A DNA stretch of 18,833 bases, taken from NCBI GenBank assembly GCA_946061795.1, contig CAMGSK010000006.1, positions 1 to 18,833 of the forward strand, written 5' to 3'. The notes under the pieces are model-generated. The model saw only the letters and a program-made list of their open reading frames with translations. It did not search any database and had not been told where the DNA came from. Positions 1 through 6,896 of this stretch are shown here, in pieces. Origin of the DNA: an uncultured Elusimicrobium sp. GTDB taxonomy: Bacteria > Elusimicrobiota > Elusimicrobia > Elusimicrobiales > Elusimicrobiaceae. The first letter of the stretch is position 1. Every line of letters begins with the position of its first letter. The position numbers and the translations under genes were made by a program.

Positions 1-381
1 GTGGACGAAGTCCGCGTCATTGAAGAAGGCAAAACCTGCGTGGGCATCAAACACGTACGCGGAGACGAATACTTCTTTAAAGGGCATTTCCCTCAAAAGC
101 CGATTATGCCCGGCGTGCTGATACTGGAAAGCATGTCTCAGGCCTTTGGCGGAGCCATTATGAGCCGCGTCAACGTGACGGGCAAAGGACTGCCGCTTTT
201 TTTAGGCGTGGAAAACGCCAAATTCAGAGGGATGGTCGTACCGGGGGACACTCTGCACATGCCGGTGCAAGTTTTACGTCTTGGCAAGCTTTCGCGCATT
301 TACGCGGAAGCGTACGTCAATGACAAACTGTGCACCCAGGCATACCTGACGTTCATACTAGGAGAAAACCTTAATGTCTGA
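1..381 (+). CDS. fabZ: 3-hydroxyacyl-ACP dehydratase FabZ, 5'-truncated by window edge
   Basis: FabZ removes water from 3-hydroxyacyl-ACP in the fatty acid elongation cycle, in the cytoplasm. The hot-dog-fold core is clear: GHFPQKPIMPGV carries the catalytic His (residue 29 as numbered here) and the following LILESMSQA carries the catalytic Glu (residue 43). FabZ proteins normally have about 20 more residues ahead of this point, including a PFLLVD-like motif. The first codon, GTG, therefore probably encodes the internal Val of that motif and is not a start; the gene continues upstream of the window. In some phyla FabZ is fused to the C-terminus of LpxC, and the missing upstream part means this cannot be excluded. 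The stop overlaps the lpxA start by 8 bases, so the two are probably translated together. FabZ and LpxA compete for the same 3-hydroxyacyl-ACP pool. Confidence 0.93.
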   Translation: MDEVRVIEEGKTCVGIKHVRGDEYFFKGHFPQKPIMPGVLILESMSQAFGGAIMSRVNVTGKGLPLFLGVENAKFRGMVVPGDTLHMPVQVLRLGKLSRIYAEAYVNDKLCTQAYLTFILGENLNV

Positions 382-1174
382 CACCCGCATACACCCCACC
401 GCCATCATTGACCCTTCGGCCAAAATAGACCCGACGACGTACATCGGGCCCTATACGGTCGTGGGCAAAAACGTGACGATGGGGAAGAACAACCATATCG
501 GTCCTTTCTGTCTGATAGAAAACACCGAAATGGGCGACGGAAACGAAGTCATCGCACACGCTTCCATCGGCGTAAAACCGCAGGACCTGTCCTATGACGG
601 CATGGAAAGCATGGTGGTTATAGGCAACGGAAACAAAATTCGGGAATGCGTGACGATTCACCGTTCCACCAAACTGGACGTTCCCACCCGCATCGGCAAC
701 AACTGCCTGCTGATGGCTAATGCCCACATCGCACATGACTGCCAATTGGGCAGCAACATTATCTTGGCCAACAGCACCGGCATCGCCGGACACGTGCAGT
801 TGGCCGACCGCGTCATCAGCTCCGGCATGGTGGGCGTGCACCAGTTCGTACGCGTAGGCAAGCTGGCCATGCTTTCCGGCGGAGCCATGCTGCCGCTGGA
901 CGTTCCGCCGTACTGCACCGCCCAGGGTCAAAGAGCCCGTTTGGTGGGGCTCAACGTCATCGGCATGCGCCGGGCGGGCATGAGCCGCGATGAAATCATG
1001 GCCGTCAAACGCGCCTTTAAGGTGCTGTTCCGCTCCAAGATGATGCTGGCGGAAGCCATCGCCAAACTGGAAGCGGAAAACCCGATAGCGCCCGTCAAAG
1101 AAATGCTGGAATTTTGCAAAAATTCCAAGCGCGGTATCGCTTCGGCCAAACGCAAATTAACCGATGAAGACTGA
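374..1174 (+). CDS. lpxA: UDP-N-acetylglucosamine O-acyltransferase LpxA
   Basis: LpxA moves a 3-hydroxyacyl chain from ACP to the 3-position of UDP-GlcNAc (or to the 3-amine of UDP-GlcNAc3N in some bacteria), the first step of lipid A synthesis. The 266 residues are of normal length. The first 185 or so are left-handed beta-helix hexapeptide repeats, followed by a helical C-terminal domain. The active-site stretch NAHIAHDC (116-123) carries the catalytic His121. His118, His140 and His156 match the other conserved histidines, and DVPPY (176-180) ends the helix domain. An ungapped comparison with E. coli LpxA places Gly169 at the acyl-length ruler position (Gly173 in E. coli), which would favour a long chain near C14. 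The start overlaps the fabZ stop and the end overlaps lpxI by 11 bases. Confidence 0.97.
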   Translation: MSDTRIHPTAIIDPSAKIDPTTYIGPYTVVGKNVTMGKNNHIGPFCLIENTEMGDGNEVIAHASIGVKPQDLSYDGMESMVVIGNGNKIRECVTIHRSTKLDVPTRIGNNCLLMANAHIAHDCQLGSNIILANSTGIAGHVQLADRVISSGMVGVHQFVRVGKLAMLSGGAMLPLDVPPYCTAQGQRARLVGLNVIGMRRAGMSRDEIMAVKRAFKVLFRSKMMLAEAIAKLEAENPIAPVKEMLEFCKNSKRGIASAKRKLTDED

Positions 1175-1991
1175 AAAATTGGGCATTATTGCCGGCGAAG
1201 GCAAAATGCCCGTCTATATCGCCCGTCAGGCCGCTTCCAAAGGAGTGGAAGTGGTGGTGGCCGGCGCCAGAGGCAATGCGCGGGAGGAAGACTTCCGCGG
1301 TTTATGCGGCGTTTATCAGGATTTCCGCCTGGGCCAGTTGGGCGCGGGACTGAAATTCTTCAAACGCCACGGCGTAAACAAAGTGCTGATGGCCGGACGG
1401 GTGAAACATACGTCTATCTTCACCAACTTAATGCCGGATTTGCGCGGGGCCAAATTTTTGGCCTCGCTCAAATCCATGCAAACCAAAAATATTCTCACCC
1501 GAATTATTGAGGAATTTAAAAAAGAAGGCATAGATTTCGTCAGTTCCGCGCTGTATCTGGAACATTTTATGCCGCCGCGGGGAGTGCTGTCCAAACGCCG
1601 GCCGACGCAGGAAGAAGAAACCGCCTGCGCATACGGATTCCGCATCGCCAAAGAAATCGCCGCTTTGGACATCGGGCTGACGTGCGTAGTCAGCCAAAAC
1701 GCCGTCATCGCCGTAGAAGGCATGGAAGGCACGGACGCCTGCATACGCCGCGCGGGAGAGTTATACCGCCAGTCGGCGGAGAAAAACGCCTGTGTGGCGG
1801 TGGTCAAAGTGGCCCGCCCGAATCAAGACGACCGTTTTGACTTGCCCGTCATCGGCAAAGGCACTATGCAGGCCATGGCGGACGCGGGATTTAAACTGCT
1901 GGCTTTCGAAGCGGAAAAAACGCTGGTATTGGATTTGGAAGAAGTCATCGCGCTGGCGGACAAAAACGGCATCTGCCTGACGGCGATTTAA
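1164..1991 (+). CDS. lpxI: UDP-2,3-diacylglucosamine diphosphatase LpxI
   Basis: LpxI cleaves UDP-2,3-diacylglucosamine to lipid X and UMP, the fourth step of lipid A synthesis, at the inner face of the inner membrane. It is the alternative to LpxH in several phyla. At 275 residues it has the usual length. The N-terminal domain begins GIIAGEGKMPVYIA (7-20). The C-terminal catalytic domain has AVEGMEGTDACIRR (183-196) and KVARPNQDDRFDLPVIG (215-231). Asp226 in RFDLP is the likely counterpart of the catalytic Asp known from Caulobacter LpxI. The ATG lies inside the end of lpxA, so translation is probably coupled. The operon ends here: a hairpin follows 31 bases after the stop, and the next gene lies on the other strand. 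Confidence 0.96.
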   Translation: MKTEKLGIIAGEGKMPVYIARQAASKGVEVVVAGARGNAREEDFRGLCGVYQDFRLGQLGAGLKFFKRHGVNKVLMAGRVKHTSIFTNLMPDLRGAKFLASLKSMQTKNILTRIIEEFKKEGIDFVSSALYLEHFMPPRGVLSKRRPTQEEETACAYGFRIAKEIAALDIGLTCVVSQNAVIAVEGMEGTDACIRRAGELYRQSAEKNACVAVVKVARPNQDDRFDLPVIGKGTMQAMADAGFKLLAFEAEKTLVLDLEEVIALADKNGICLTAI

Positions 1992-2022
1992 TTCCTCTCA
2001 CGCGAAAGCAGATTGAAAAAAA

Positions 2023-2042
2023 GGCGGAGGGTGGCCCCCGCC
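2023..2042 (+). terminator. Putative terminator after lpxI
   Basis: A stem of GGCGG, a bulged A, then GGG pairs with CCCCCGCC across a three-base loop, TGG. It is flanked by seven A on the left and TCTTT on the right. The weak U-tract makes it a modest terminator for lpxI. Read on the minus strand it is followed by seven T, so it could also act as a backstop for the convergent operon. Confidence 0.65.
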
Positions 2043-2259
2043 TCTTTAAAACCGAAACACATCACTTTCCTCAAAAACTGTTTTTCAGTAATAATAAATA
2101 CCGTACGTCGGCAATTTTACAGAAGGCTCTTTTTTCCCCGTTTCCCCTCTGCATATTTCTTTATACACGTCGAATGCAAAGCCGTCTAATTTGCGTTTGA
2201 TGAGGTTTTTTCTTCCAGGGAAAGTTTTTGATAATTTTTGTTCATAAGCAAAATTTATC

Positions 2260-2294
2260 AAAAAAAAAAAACGCGTCAAGACTTTACGCGTCTT
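2260..2294 (-). terminator. Strong Rho-independent terminator of the ndk operon
   Basis: On the minus strand the palindromic hexamer ACGCGT occurs twice, 9 bases apart (2291-2286 and 2276-2271). The stem extends by one G-T and two A-T pairs (AAGACGCGT against ACGCGTTTT). A run of 11 T follows (2270-2260). It starts about 40 bases past the stop of the GH3-like gene and so closes the ndk / hydrolase-fold / GH3-like unit. Confidence 0.8.
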
Positions 2295-2336
2295 CGTCAA
2301 CAACGGCCCAACAGACCGAAAAACGAAACTTGATTT

Positions 2337-3275
2337 TTAAAAATGCAGCGCCGCTTCAAAGGCTTCTTTACGGCCGAACGCCGCCGCGTGGGAAGAAGCC
2401 ACCTTCCCGGACAGCATTTCATGGCAGGAAATGGCGCGGATGACTTCATCGGTCAATTCCGCTTTGTCACAAGCGCGCTCCACCGCATCCAATACGGGCT
2501 CCGCCGAACGCGGAGACAAAATAAAGTCCACGCCGCAGTGTATCATTTGCAAAGCCGCGGCGGCCTCGTTCTTAATGCGGCTTTTGAAAAGCGGCGCGCC
2601 CACAATACATCCTTTGTAGTTCAGTCGTTTTTTTAACAAATCCCGTATAATCCGGGAAGACATCATGGCGCGGCGGGAAGGATCCAGATTGGCAAACACC
2701 ATGTCGGAGAGCATAATGCCGTCGCAGCGGCGGAACATGTGTTTATATGGCACAAATTCACAATCCTCCAGCTGGGCCGGCGTTTTCAGTATTCCGCTGA
2801 CTCCGGGGAAATATTTCACGCAGTTTAACGCTCCGGCATTGGCTACGCCGGCGGCAAAGTCCCCCGCCAAACGGGAAACGGTCAGCGGATTTTCAGAAAA
2901 TGCGGGGCTTTGGTATCCCGTATCCACCACGGGGCCCAACAGCCAATCCACGCCCGCGCTGCGCGCCATGCGCGCCGTAAGCAGCCCCTTGCGGTACGCT
3001 GTATCCGCATCCGGGTCGGCGCCCAACGAAAAATTATCCGGCAGCGCAGGCGCGTCCGAAATCACCTCGGACAGATTATCATCCATCTCCGCGCATAACA
3101 GCAAACGCCCGTGCCCGGAAGCTTCCTGCATCTGTTCGGCAAAGCGGCTGACCTGAGCGGATGTGCCGCCATATACGCAAAAACCGCCCACACCGCGCCG
3201 CGCCGCTGCTTTGGCCGCGGCCAAAGAGCTTTCTCCAAACCAAAAACCGGGAAAAACGACGCGGGCGGGGTTCAT
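2337..3275 (-). CDS. GH3 (NagZ-like) fold protein lacking catalytic residues
   Basis: The 312-residue protein has the outline of the GH3 / NagZ beta-N-acetylglucosaminidase N-terminal barrel. Recognisable family landmarks in order are GVGGFCVYGG (28-37), VDWLLGPVVDTG (109-120), VKYFPG (153-158), and RIIRDLLKKRLNYKGCIVG (208-226) leading into CGVDFIL (247-253). Every catalytic element is changed. The family KHFPGHG is KYFPGVSG, so the His/Asp acid-base loop is missing. The nucleophile motif SDDL reads GAPL (226-229). The sugar-binding DQEGG reads EMDDN (63-67). It is therefore probably not an active glycosidase; a binding or regulatory role is possible. No signal peptide is evident. The start at 3275 is chosen because GGAG lies 5 bases upstream and it avoids overlapping the preceding gene; an earlier frame-open start exists at 3320. 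Confidence 0.8.
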   Translation of the reverse strand: MNPARVVFPGFWFGESSLAAAKAAARRGVGGFCVYGGTSAQVSRFAEQMQEASGHGRLLLCAEMDDNLSEVISDAPALPDNFSLGADPDADTAYRKGLLTARMARSAGVDWLLGPVVDTGYQSPAFSENPLTVSRLAGDFAAGVANAGALNCVKYFPGVSGILKTPAQLEDCEFVPYKHMFRRCDGIMLSDMVFANLDPSRRAMMSSRIIRDLLKKRLNYKGCIVGAPLFKSRIKNEAAAALQMIHCGVDFILSPRSAEPVLDAVERACDKAELTDEVIRAISCHEMLSGKVASSHAAAFGRKEAFEAALHF

Positions 3276-3297
3276 CGGGTCTCCATGTAAAACGAAT

Positions 3298-4140
3298 TTA
3301 TTCCAAAACGGACGGCACAAGCGCTTCTTCCGTATCCGAAGGCGTCACCGGTTCATAAGAACCGTACTCCGTTTCTTCTTCCTCGGGCGGCAGATCGGGG
3401 CGTATTTCCGGCTTCTGCGGCGTGATCAGCCATTGCACCAATTCCGGCGCCACCCAAGCGTCCAACATTTCATGCGATTTTTTATTGTACGCGGTGGCGA
3501 AAACCACTTTTCCTTCCCCCGCGCTTAAAAACGCCACATTGCGCAAAATGCTCGCTTCCAAAAAGGCCTTTTTGTCATCCGCCGCCGTGGCGATAAACAC
3601 ATAGCCTTTATATACGCGCAGGGCGGGGATGGAGAGTACGTCCCGGAAATTGGCCGAGGGCGTAAGCAACGCCAATCCCCCCACATCCGGCCATAAACTC
3701 GCCGATTTGGCCGCCACATTGGCACCCATACCCGCGCCGATAAAAACCAAGTTTTCTTCCGTCACGCCTTTACTTTTCAAAAATTCCACGGCGGCGTTTA
3801 CGTCGCGGGTCATTTTATTGTAATCGTTGTCCACACCTTCTTTGGCAAAAGAGGCATAGCCGCCTTTATTAATACTCCGGCCGTGGCCGCGCAAATCCGG
3901 AGCCAAAAAACCGATCCCTTTTTCTCCCAGCCGCTGCGCAAAGGCGGTAAACGCCTGATTGTCTTTCCCCGCGTCGTGCAGCAGCAGGACGGTCTTTTGT
4001 CCTTCTTCCGCCGGCTGATACAAAGCGGAAATCGTCCACCCGTCCTGAGAGGTCAAATTGACGGATGTTCCTTTCATTTGCGCCCACGCGGCGGGAGACA
4101 AACCCAACGCGGCGGCGCATAAAATCCAAAGTTTTTTCAT
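3298..4140 (-). CDS. Secreted alpha/beta-hydrolase-fold protein with Ser-to-Gly nucleophile elbow
   Basis: The 280-residue protein begins with a type I signal peptide (MKKLWILCAAALGLSPAAWA, likely cut before Gln21), so it is probably periplasmic. An alpha/beta-hydrolase core follows: TVLLLHDAGKD (50-60), FLAPDLRGHGRS (78-89), the nucleophile elbow VFIGAGMGAN (132-141), ATAADDKKAF (184-193) with a candidate acid Asp, and KSHEML (221-226) with the candidate His223. The elbow should read G-x-S-x-G, but the third residue is Gly137 (codon GGT), so the catalytic Ser is absent while Asp and His look kept. Residues 249-280 form an acidic, Pro-rich tail. The ATG overlaps the ndk stop (ATGA), and the GH3-like gene starts 22 bases after this stop. 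Family substrates are unknown; activity is doubtful. Confidence 0.85.
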   Translation of the reverse strand: MKKLWILCAAALGLSPAAWAQMKGTSVNLTSQDGWTISALYQPAEEGQKTVLLLHDAGKDNQAFTAFAQRLGEKGIGFLAPDLRGHGRSINKGGYASFAKEGVDNDYNKMTRDVNAAVEFLKSKGVTEENLVFIGAGMGANVAAKSASLWPDVGGLALLTPSANFRDVLSIPALRVYKGYVFIATAADDKKAFLEASILRNVAFLSAGEGKVVFATAYNKKSHEMLDAWVAPELVQWLITPQKPEIRPDLPPEEEETEYGSYEPVTPSDTEEALVPSVLE

Positions 4141-4583
4141 GCCAACACTTCTTCGGGCTTAAACCACAGCGCGATTTCGCGCGCCGCTTCTTCCGGCGTG
4201 CCGGAGGCGTGGACGGCGTTTTGCATCACGCCGTTTTTCACACAGCCGAACTGACCGCGCAGCGTCCAAGGCTCCGCTTTGTCCGGGTTGGTGGCGCCCA
4301 AGGCGGCGCGCACGCGGGAAACGGCGTTTTCCCCGCGCAGGACAAAGGCGTAAATGCGGTGGTCGGGCAAATGGTTGTAATCGCCCATCATAAAACGCAC
4401 CACTTCGTCCACAAACGGGGTGCCGGCCAAATTGGCGTAATGTTTGCGGAGCAATTCTTCCGTGGCGGACACGGCCTTCGCGCCCGCAATTTCCAGCCCC
4501 AAGGCTTCAAAGCGGGAGAGGATAATGCCCGTCAGCCTTTTTTCAATGGCGTCGGGCTTGATTAAAATAAGCGTTTGTTCCAT
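4137..4583 (-). CDS. ndk: Nucleoside diphosphate kinase
   Basis: Ndk passes the gamma-phosphate of ATP to other nucleoside diphosphates through a phospho-histidine, keeping NTP and dNTP pools balanced in the cytoplasm. The 148 residues are close to the normal length. The ATP-binding Lys lies in LILIKPDAIEK (5-15), ATNP is at 97-100, and RGQFGCVKNGVMQNAVHAS (109-127) carries the phosphorylated His125. The usual Asp after HxS is Gly here (HASGTPEEA), a change outside the catalytic His. It is the first gene of the minus-strand block, and its stop overlaps the next start by 4 bases. No Shine-Dalgarno sequence precedes the ATG, and a TATAAT ends only 6 bases upstream, which suggests a leaderless mRNA. 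Confidence 0.95.
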   Translation of the reverse strand: MEQTLILIKPDAIEKRLTGIILSRFEALGLEIAGAKAVSATEELLRKHYANLAGTPFVDEVVRFMMGDYNHLPDHRIYAFVLRGENAVSRVRAALGATNPDKAEPWTLRGQFGCVKNGVMQNAVHASGTPEEAAREIALWFKPEEVLA

Positions 4584-4589
4584 ATGCTT

Positions 4590-4595
4590 ATTATA
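4590..4595 (-). promoter_or_regulatory. -10 box of ndk, predicting a leaderless transcript
   Basis: A perfect TATAAT reads on the minus strand from 4595 to 4590, 6 bases ahead of the ndk ATG (4583-4581). Standard spacing puts the transcription start at or next to the A of that ATG. No convincing -35 hexamer is seen; the region about 17 bases upstream is GGGTTTT-like. Confidence 0.6.
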
Positions 4596-4642
4596 CTTAA
4601 AAAACCGCCCGAAAACCCGGCTAAACGAGCGCGCCCCGGCTA

Positions 4643-4651
4643 TGATATAAT
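4643..4651 (+). promoter_or_regulatory. Extended -10 promoter of the Gfo/Idh-lpxB-rel unit
   Basis: TGATATAAT is a perfect extended -10 (TGn followed by TATAAT at 4646-4651). Transcription would start near 4658, giving a leader of about 18 bases that holds the GAGG ribosome binding site at 4667-4670. No good -35 is visible, as is common for extended -10 promoters. It is divergent from the ndk promoter about 50 bases away. Confidence 0.7.
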
Positions 4652-4675
4652 AAAATAAACAACAGCGAGGTGCAC

Positions 4676-5737
4676 ATGCCAGAAGAAACCAATTTGAAAT
4701 TCGGCGTCATCGGCGCCGGAAAAATAGGAACTTTTCATACCCGCACGCTGGCAAAAATGCCGGGCGTCACCCTGGTGGGCGTGTGCGACCCGGATTTGAT
4801 GCGCGCGCAAAAACTGGCGTGGCAATACAACGCCACCCCGTATTCCAAAATGGAAGATTTGGTCGGGCAGGTGGACGCCGTCATCGTGGCCGCGCCGACG
4901 CATTTGCATCATCAAATCGGTATGTATTGTTTGGAACACGGCGTGCATACGCTGGTGGAAAAACCCATCGCTTCCACGCTGGAACAGGCAAAAGATCTTA
5001 TACGCGCCGCCAAACAGCGCGAATGCATCCTGCAAGTGGGACACGTAGAACGTTTTAATCCCGCCGTAGTGGAAGCCGTAAAATACATTGATCATCCCAA
5101 ATTCATCACCATGAACCGGCTGGGGCCTTACGACGCCCGCATGTCCAACATCGGCGTGGTGCTGGATTTGATGATTCATGACATAGACCTGCTGCTGACG
5201 CTGGTCCCTTCGGAAGTCAAAAGCATTGACGCCACGGGGATGAGCGTGTTTTCCGCCCACGAAGACATCGCCAACGTGCGCATCCGCTTTGCCGACGGCA
5301 CGCTGGCCGACCTGACCGCCAGCCGCGCCAGCTTTGAACGGGCGCGTTTCATGCATTTGTTTCAGCAGGACGCTTATATTTCCGTGGACTTTATGAACGC
5401 CCGGGTCAAAATGTACAAAAAAGAAAAACCGGTCATTTCTTCCATGCAGGATTTGACGGTCATTTATCCCCCCGTCCAGAAGCAGTTGCCCATTACCGCG
5501 GAAATTTTACATTTTATTGACTGTATCAAAACGCACAGAACCCCCGCACCCAGCGGAGAAAAAGGGAGCAAAGCGTTGGAACTGGCGCTGAAAATTACGG
5601 AACAAATCCGCCGCTTTGACATACCCAAAACCGAGCATGTGCATACGCCCAAACCTTTGCAAATGGTGCAGGACGTGGCCAAAGCCGCGCAAATGATGCT
5701 GGGCGAAACGCTGGGCCAATTCAAACAGGATAAATAA
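4676..5737 (+). CDS. Gfo/Idh/MocA-family sugar dehydrogenase, possible UDP-GlcNAc 3-dehydrogenase (GnnA-like)
   Basis: This 353-residue NAD(P)-dependent oxidoreductase has an N-terminal Rossmann fold with GVIGAGKIG (10-18), the loop VCDPD (36-40) and the family EKP motif (95-97). The substrate domain follows, with GHVERFNP (122-129) and DLMIHDID (164-171), whose His168 is the usual catalytic residue. Its place just ahead of lpxB suggests it oxidises a nucleotide sugar used in lipid A. In Acidithiobacillus ferrooxidans, gnnA and gnnB lie between lpxA and lpxB and make UDP-GlcNAc3N. A GnnA role is therefore plausible, but no GnnB aminotransferase is present here. The ATG at 4676 is preferred over a GTG at 4670 because GAGG sits 5 bases ahead of it. 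It is first in a four-gene unit, and lpxB follows after 1 base. Confidence 0.88.
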   Translation: MPEETNLKFGVIGAGKIGTFHTRTLAKMPGVTLVGVCDPDLMRAQKLAWQYNATPYSKMEDLVGQVDAVIVAAPTHLHHQIGMYCLEHGVHTLVEKPIASTLEQAKDLIRAAKQRECILQVGHVERFNPAVVEAVKYIDHPKFITMNRLGPYDARMSNIGVVLDLMIHDIDLLLTLVPSEVKSIDATGMSVFSAHEDIANVRIRFADGTLADLTASRASFERARFMHLFQQDAYISVDFMNARVKMYKKEKPVISSMQDLTVIYPPVQKQLPITAEILHFIDCIKTHRTPAPSGEKGSKALELALKITEQIRRFDIPKTEHVHTPKPLQMVQDVAKAAQMMLGETLGQFKQDK

Positions 5738-5738
5738 T

Positions 5739-6893
5739 ATGGCGACCATTACCCCTCTGCACAAAAACATTCTTATCGTGGCGGGAGACGTGTCGGGCGA
5801 TTTGCACGCGTCAGGCTTAATCCGGGAATTGAAAAAAGCGGACCCCGACGTACAAATAACCGCCGTCGGCGGCAAATTAATGCAAAAAGAAGCGGACCGC
5901 TTTTTGTTTGACTTGGCGGCGCAGGGAGCCAGCGGCTTTATTGAACCGCTGAAAAAAATGCCGCTGTGGATTTCTCTGACCAAACAAATCCGCGAATATA
6001 TGGAAACCCAAAATCCCGCCGCCGTCATTACGGTGGATTTTTACGGGTTCAACCGCCAGGTGCTGGCCATGGCGCAAAAACGCGGCATTCCCGCTTTTTA
6101 TTACGTGACGCCGCAAGTGTGGGCCAGCCGCCAATACCGCGCCAAACAATTGGCCCGGCTGACCAAAAAAATGTTTGTCATTTATCCCTTTGAGCCTTCT
6201 TTCCATAAAAAATTCGGCGGAAACGCCGTATTTTTGGGCAATCCGCTCTTAGACATCATGCCCGAGCCCGCCCCGCATACGTACGAAACGGACAATGTAA
6301 AAAATAAGGCTTGGAAACTGGGGATTTTGCCCGGCAGCCGCATGGGGGAAATTTCCCGTCTGACGCCCGTCTTCTACCAAACTTTTAAACAAGTTCTCAA
6401 AGAATTTCCCAACACGCAGGCGTATTTGTTTGCCTTGCCGGACGCGGACGAGAACAAAATTCTGTCCCTTCTGGGAGAGCCTCCCCACCCGAACTTTCAT
6501 ATCGTCAAAGATAAAAACTACGAATTGCGCGGACAAATGGACTTTTTGCTCGCCTGTTCCGGCACCGCCACGCTGGAAAACGCCCTGCTCGGCGTACCCA
6601 TGGTGGTGGCGTACAAATTGTTTTGGCCCACTTACCAAATAGCGAAAGCCGTCATTAAGGTAAAATATATTTCGTTGGTCAATTTGCTCTCAAACAAGCC
6701 GTTGGTCAAAGAACTGATTCAGGCCGAGGCCAACCCGCGCCTGCTGGCCGCGCAAACCATGGCCATGTTCCAAAATCCGGCCAAGCTGGCCGCCCAGCGG
6801 GAAGAGCTGCTTAAACTGCGCGCCTCTCTGGGAGAAAAAGGAGTAGCCGCACGCGCCGCACGCGAAATTTTGGCCGACATAGTGAGAAAATAA
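5739..6893 (+). CDS. lpxB: Lipid-A-disaccharide synthase LpxB
   Basis: LpxB joins lipid X to UDP-2,3-diacylglucosamine to make the lipid A disaccharide, at the cytoplasmic face of the inner membrane. The 384 residues match the usual length for this GT19 glycosyltransferase. Motifs in order are AGDVSGDLHASGL (15-27; the family usually has AGExSGD), VDFYGFN (99-105) with the essential Asp100, YYVTPQVWASRQYR (121-134), LGNPLLD (166-172; usually GHPLxD), ILPGSRMGEI (196-205) and ACSGTATLENALLGVPMVV (272-290). The E-to-D and H-to-N changes are conservative and probably lineage variation. AGGA at 5727-5730 gives a good ribosome site, and the dehydrogenase stop is 1 base upstream. Confidence 0.97.
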   Translation: MATITPLHKNILIVAGDVSGDLHASGLIRELKKADPDVQITAVGGKLMQKEADRFLFDLAAQGASGFIEPLKKMPLWISLTKQIREYMETQNPAAVITVDFYGFNRQVLAMAQKRGIPAFYYVTPQVWASRQYRAKQLARLTKKMFVIYPFEPSFHKKFGGNAVFLGNPLLDIMPEPAPHTYETDNVKNKAWKLGILPGSRMGEISRLTPVFYQTFKQVLKEFPNTQAYLFALPDADENKILSLLGEPPHPNFHIVKDKNYELRGQMDFLLACSGTATLENALLGVPMVVAYKLFWPTYQIAKAVIKVKYISLVNLLSNKPLVKELIQAEANPRLLAAQTMAMFQNPAKLAAQREELLKLRASLGEKGVAARAAREILADIVRK

Positions 6894-6896
6894 TTT

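Larger units (their letters stand above)
1992..2336. other. Convergent intergenic region, AT-rich, no gene recognised
   Basis: This 345-base gap separates the stops of lpxI (+) and the GH3-like gene (-). It holds a terminator at each end (2023-2042 and 2294-2260). The roughly 200 bases between are clearly richer in A/T than the flanking genes. I see no RNA gene, no insertion sequence and no coding region with a ribosome binding site. A 72-codon minus-strand reading frame (2303-2085) starts at TTG inside the terminator hairpin and was rejected. Confidence 0.6.

Noticed and set aside
2085..2303. 72-codon minus-strand reading frame in the convergent gap
   Set aside because: It begins at TTG with no ribosome site, the first codons lie in the terminator hairpin and T-run (2294-2260), and the product is low-complexity at its N-terminus with no recognisable family.
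4600..4640. GC-rich inverted repeat between the divergent promoters as an operator
   Set aside because: Only three-base arms (CCG/CGG) pair; no convincing dyad was found.
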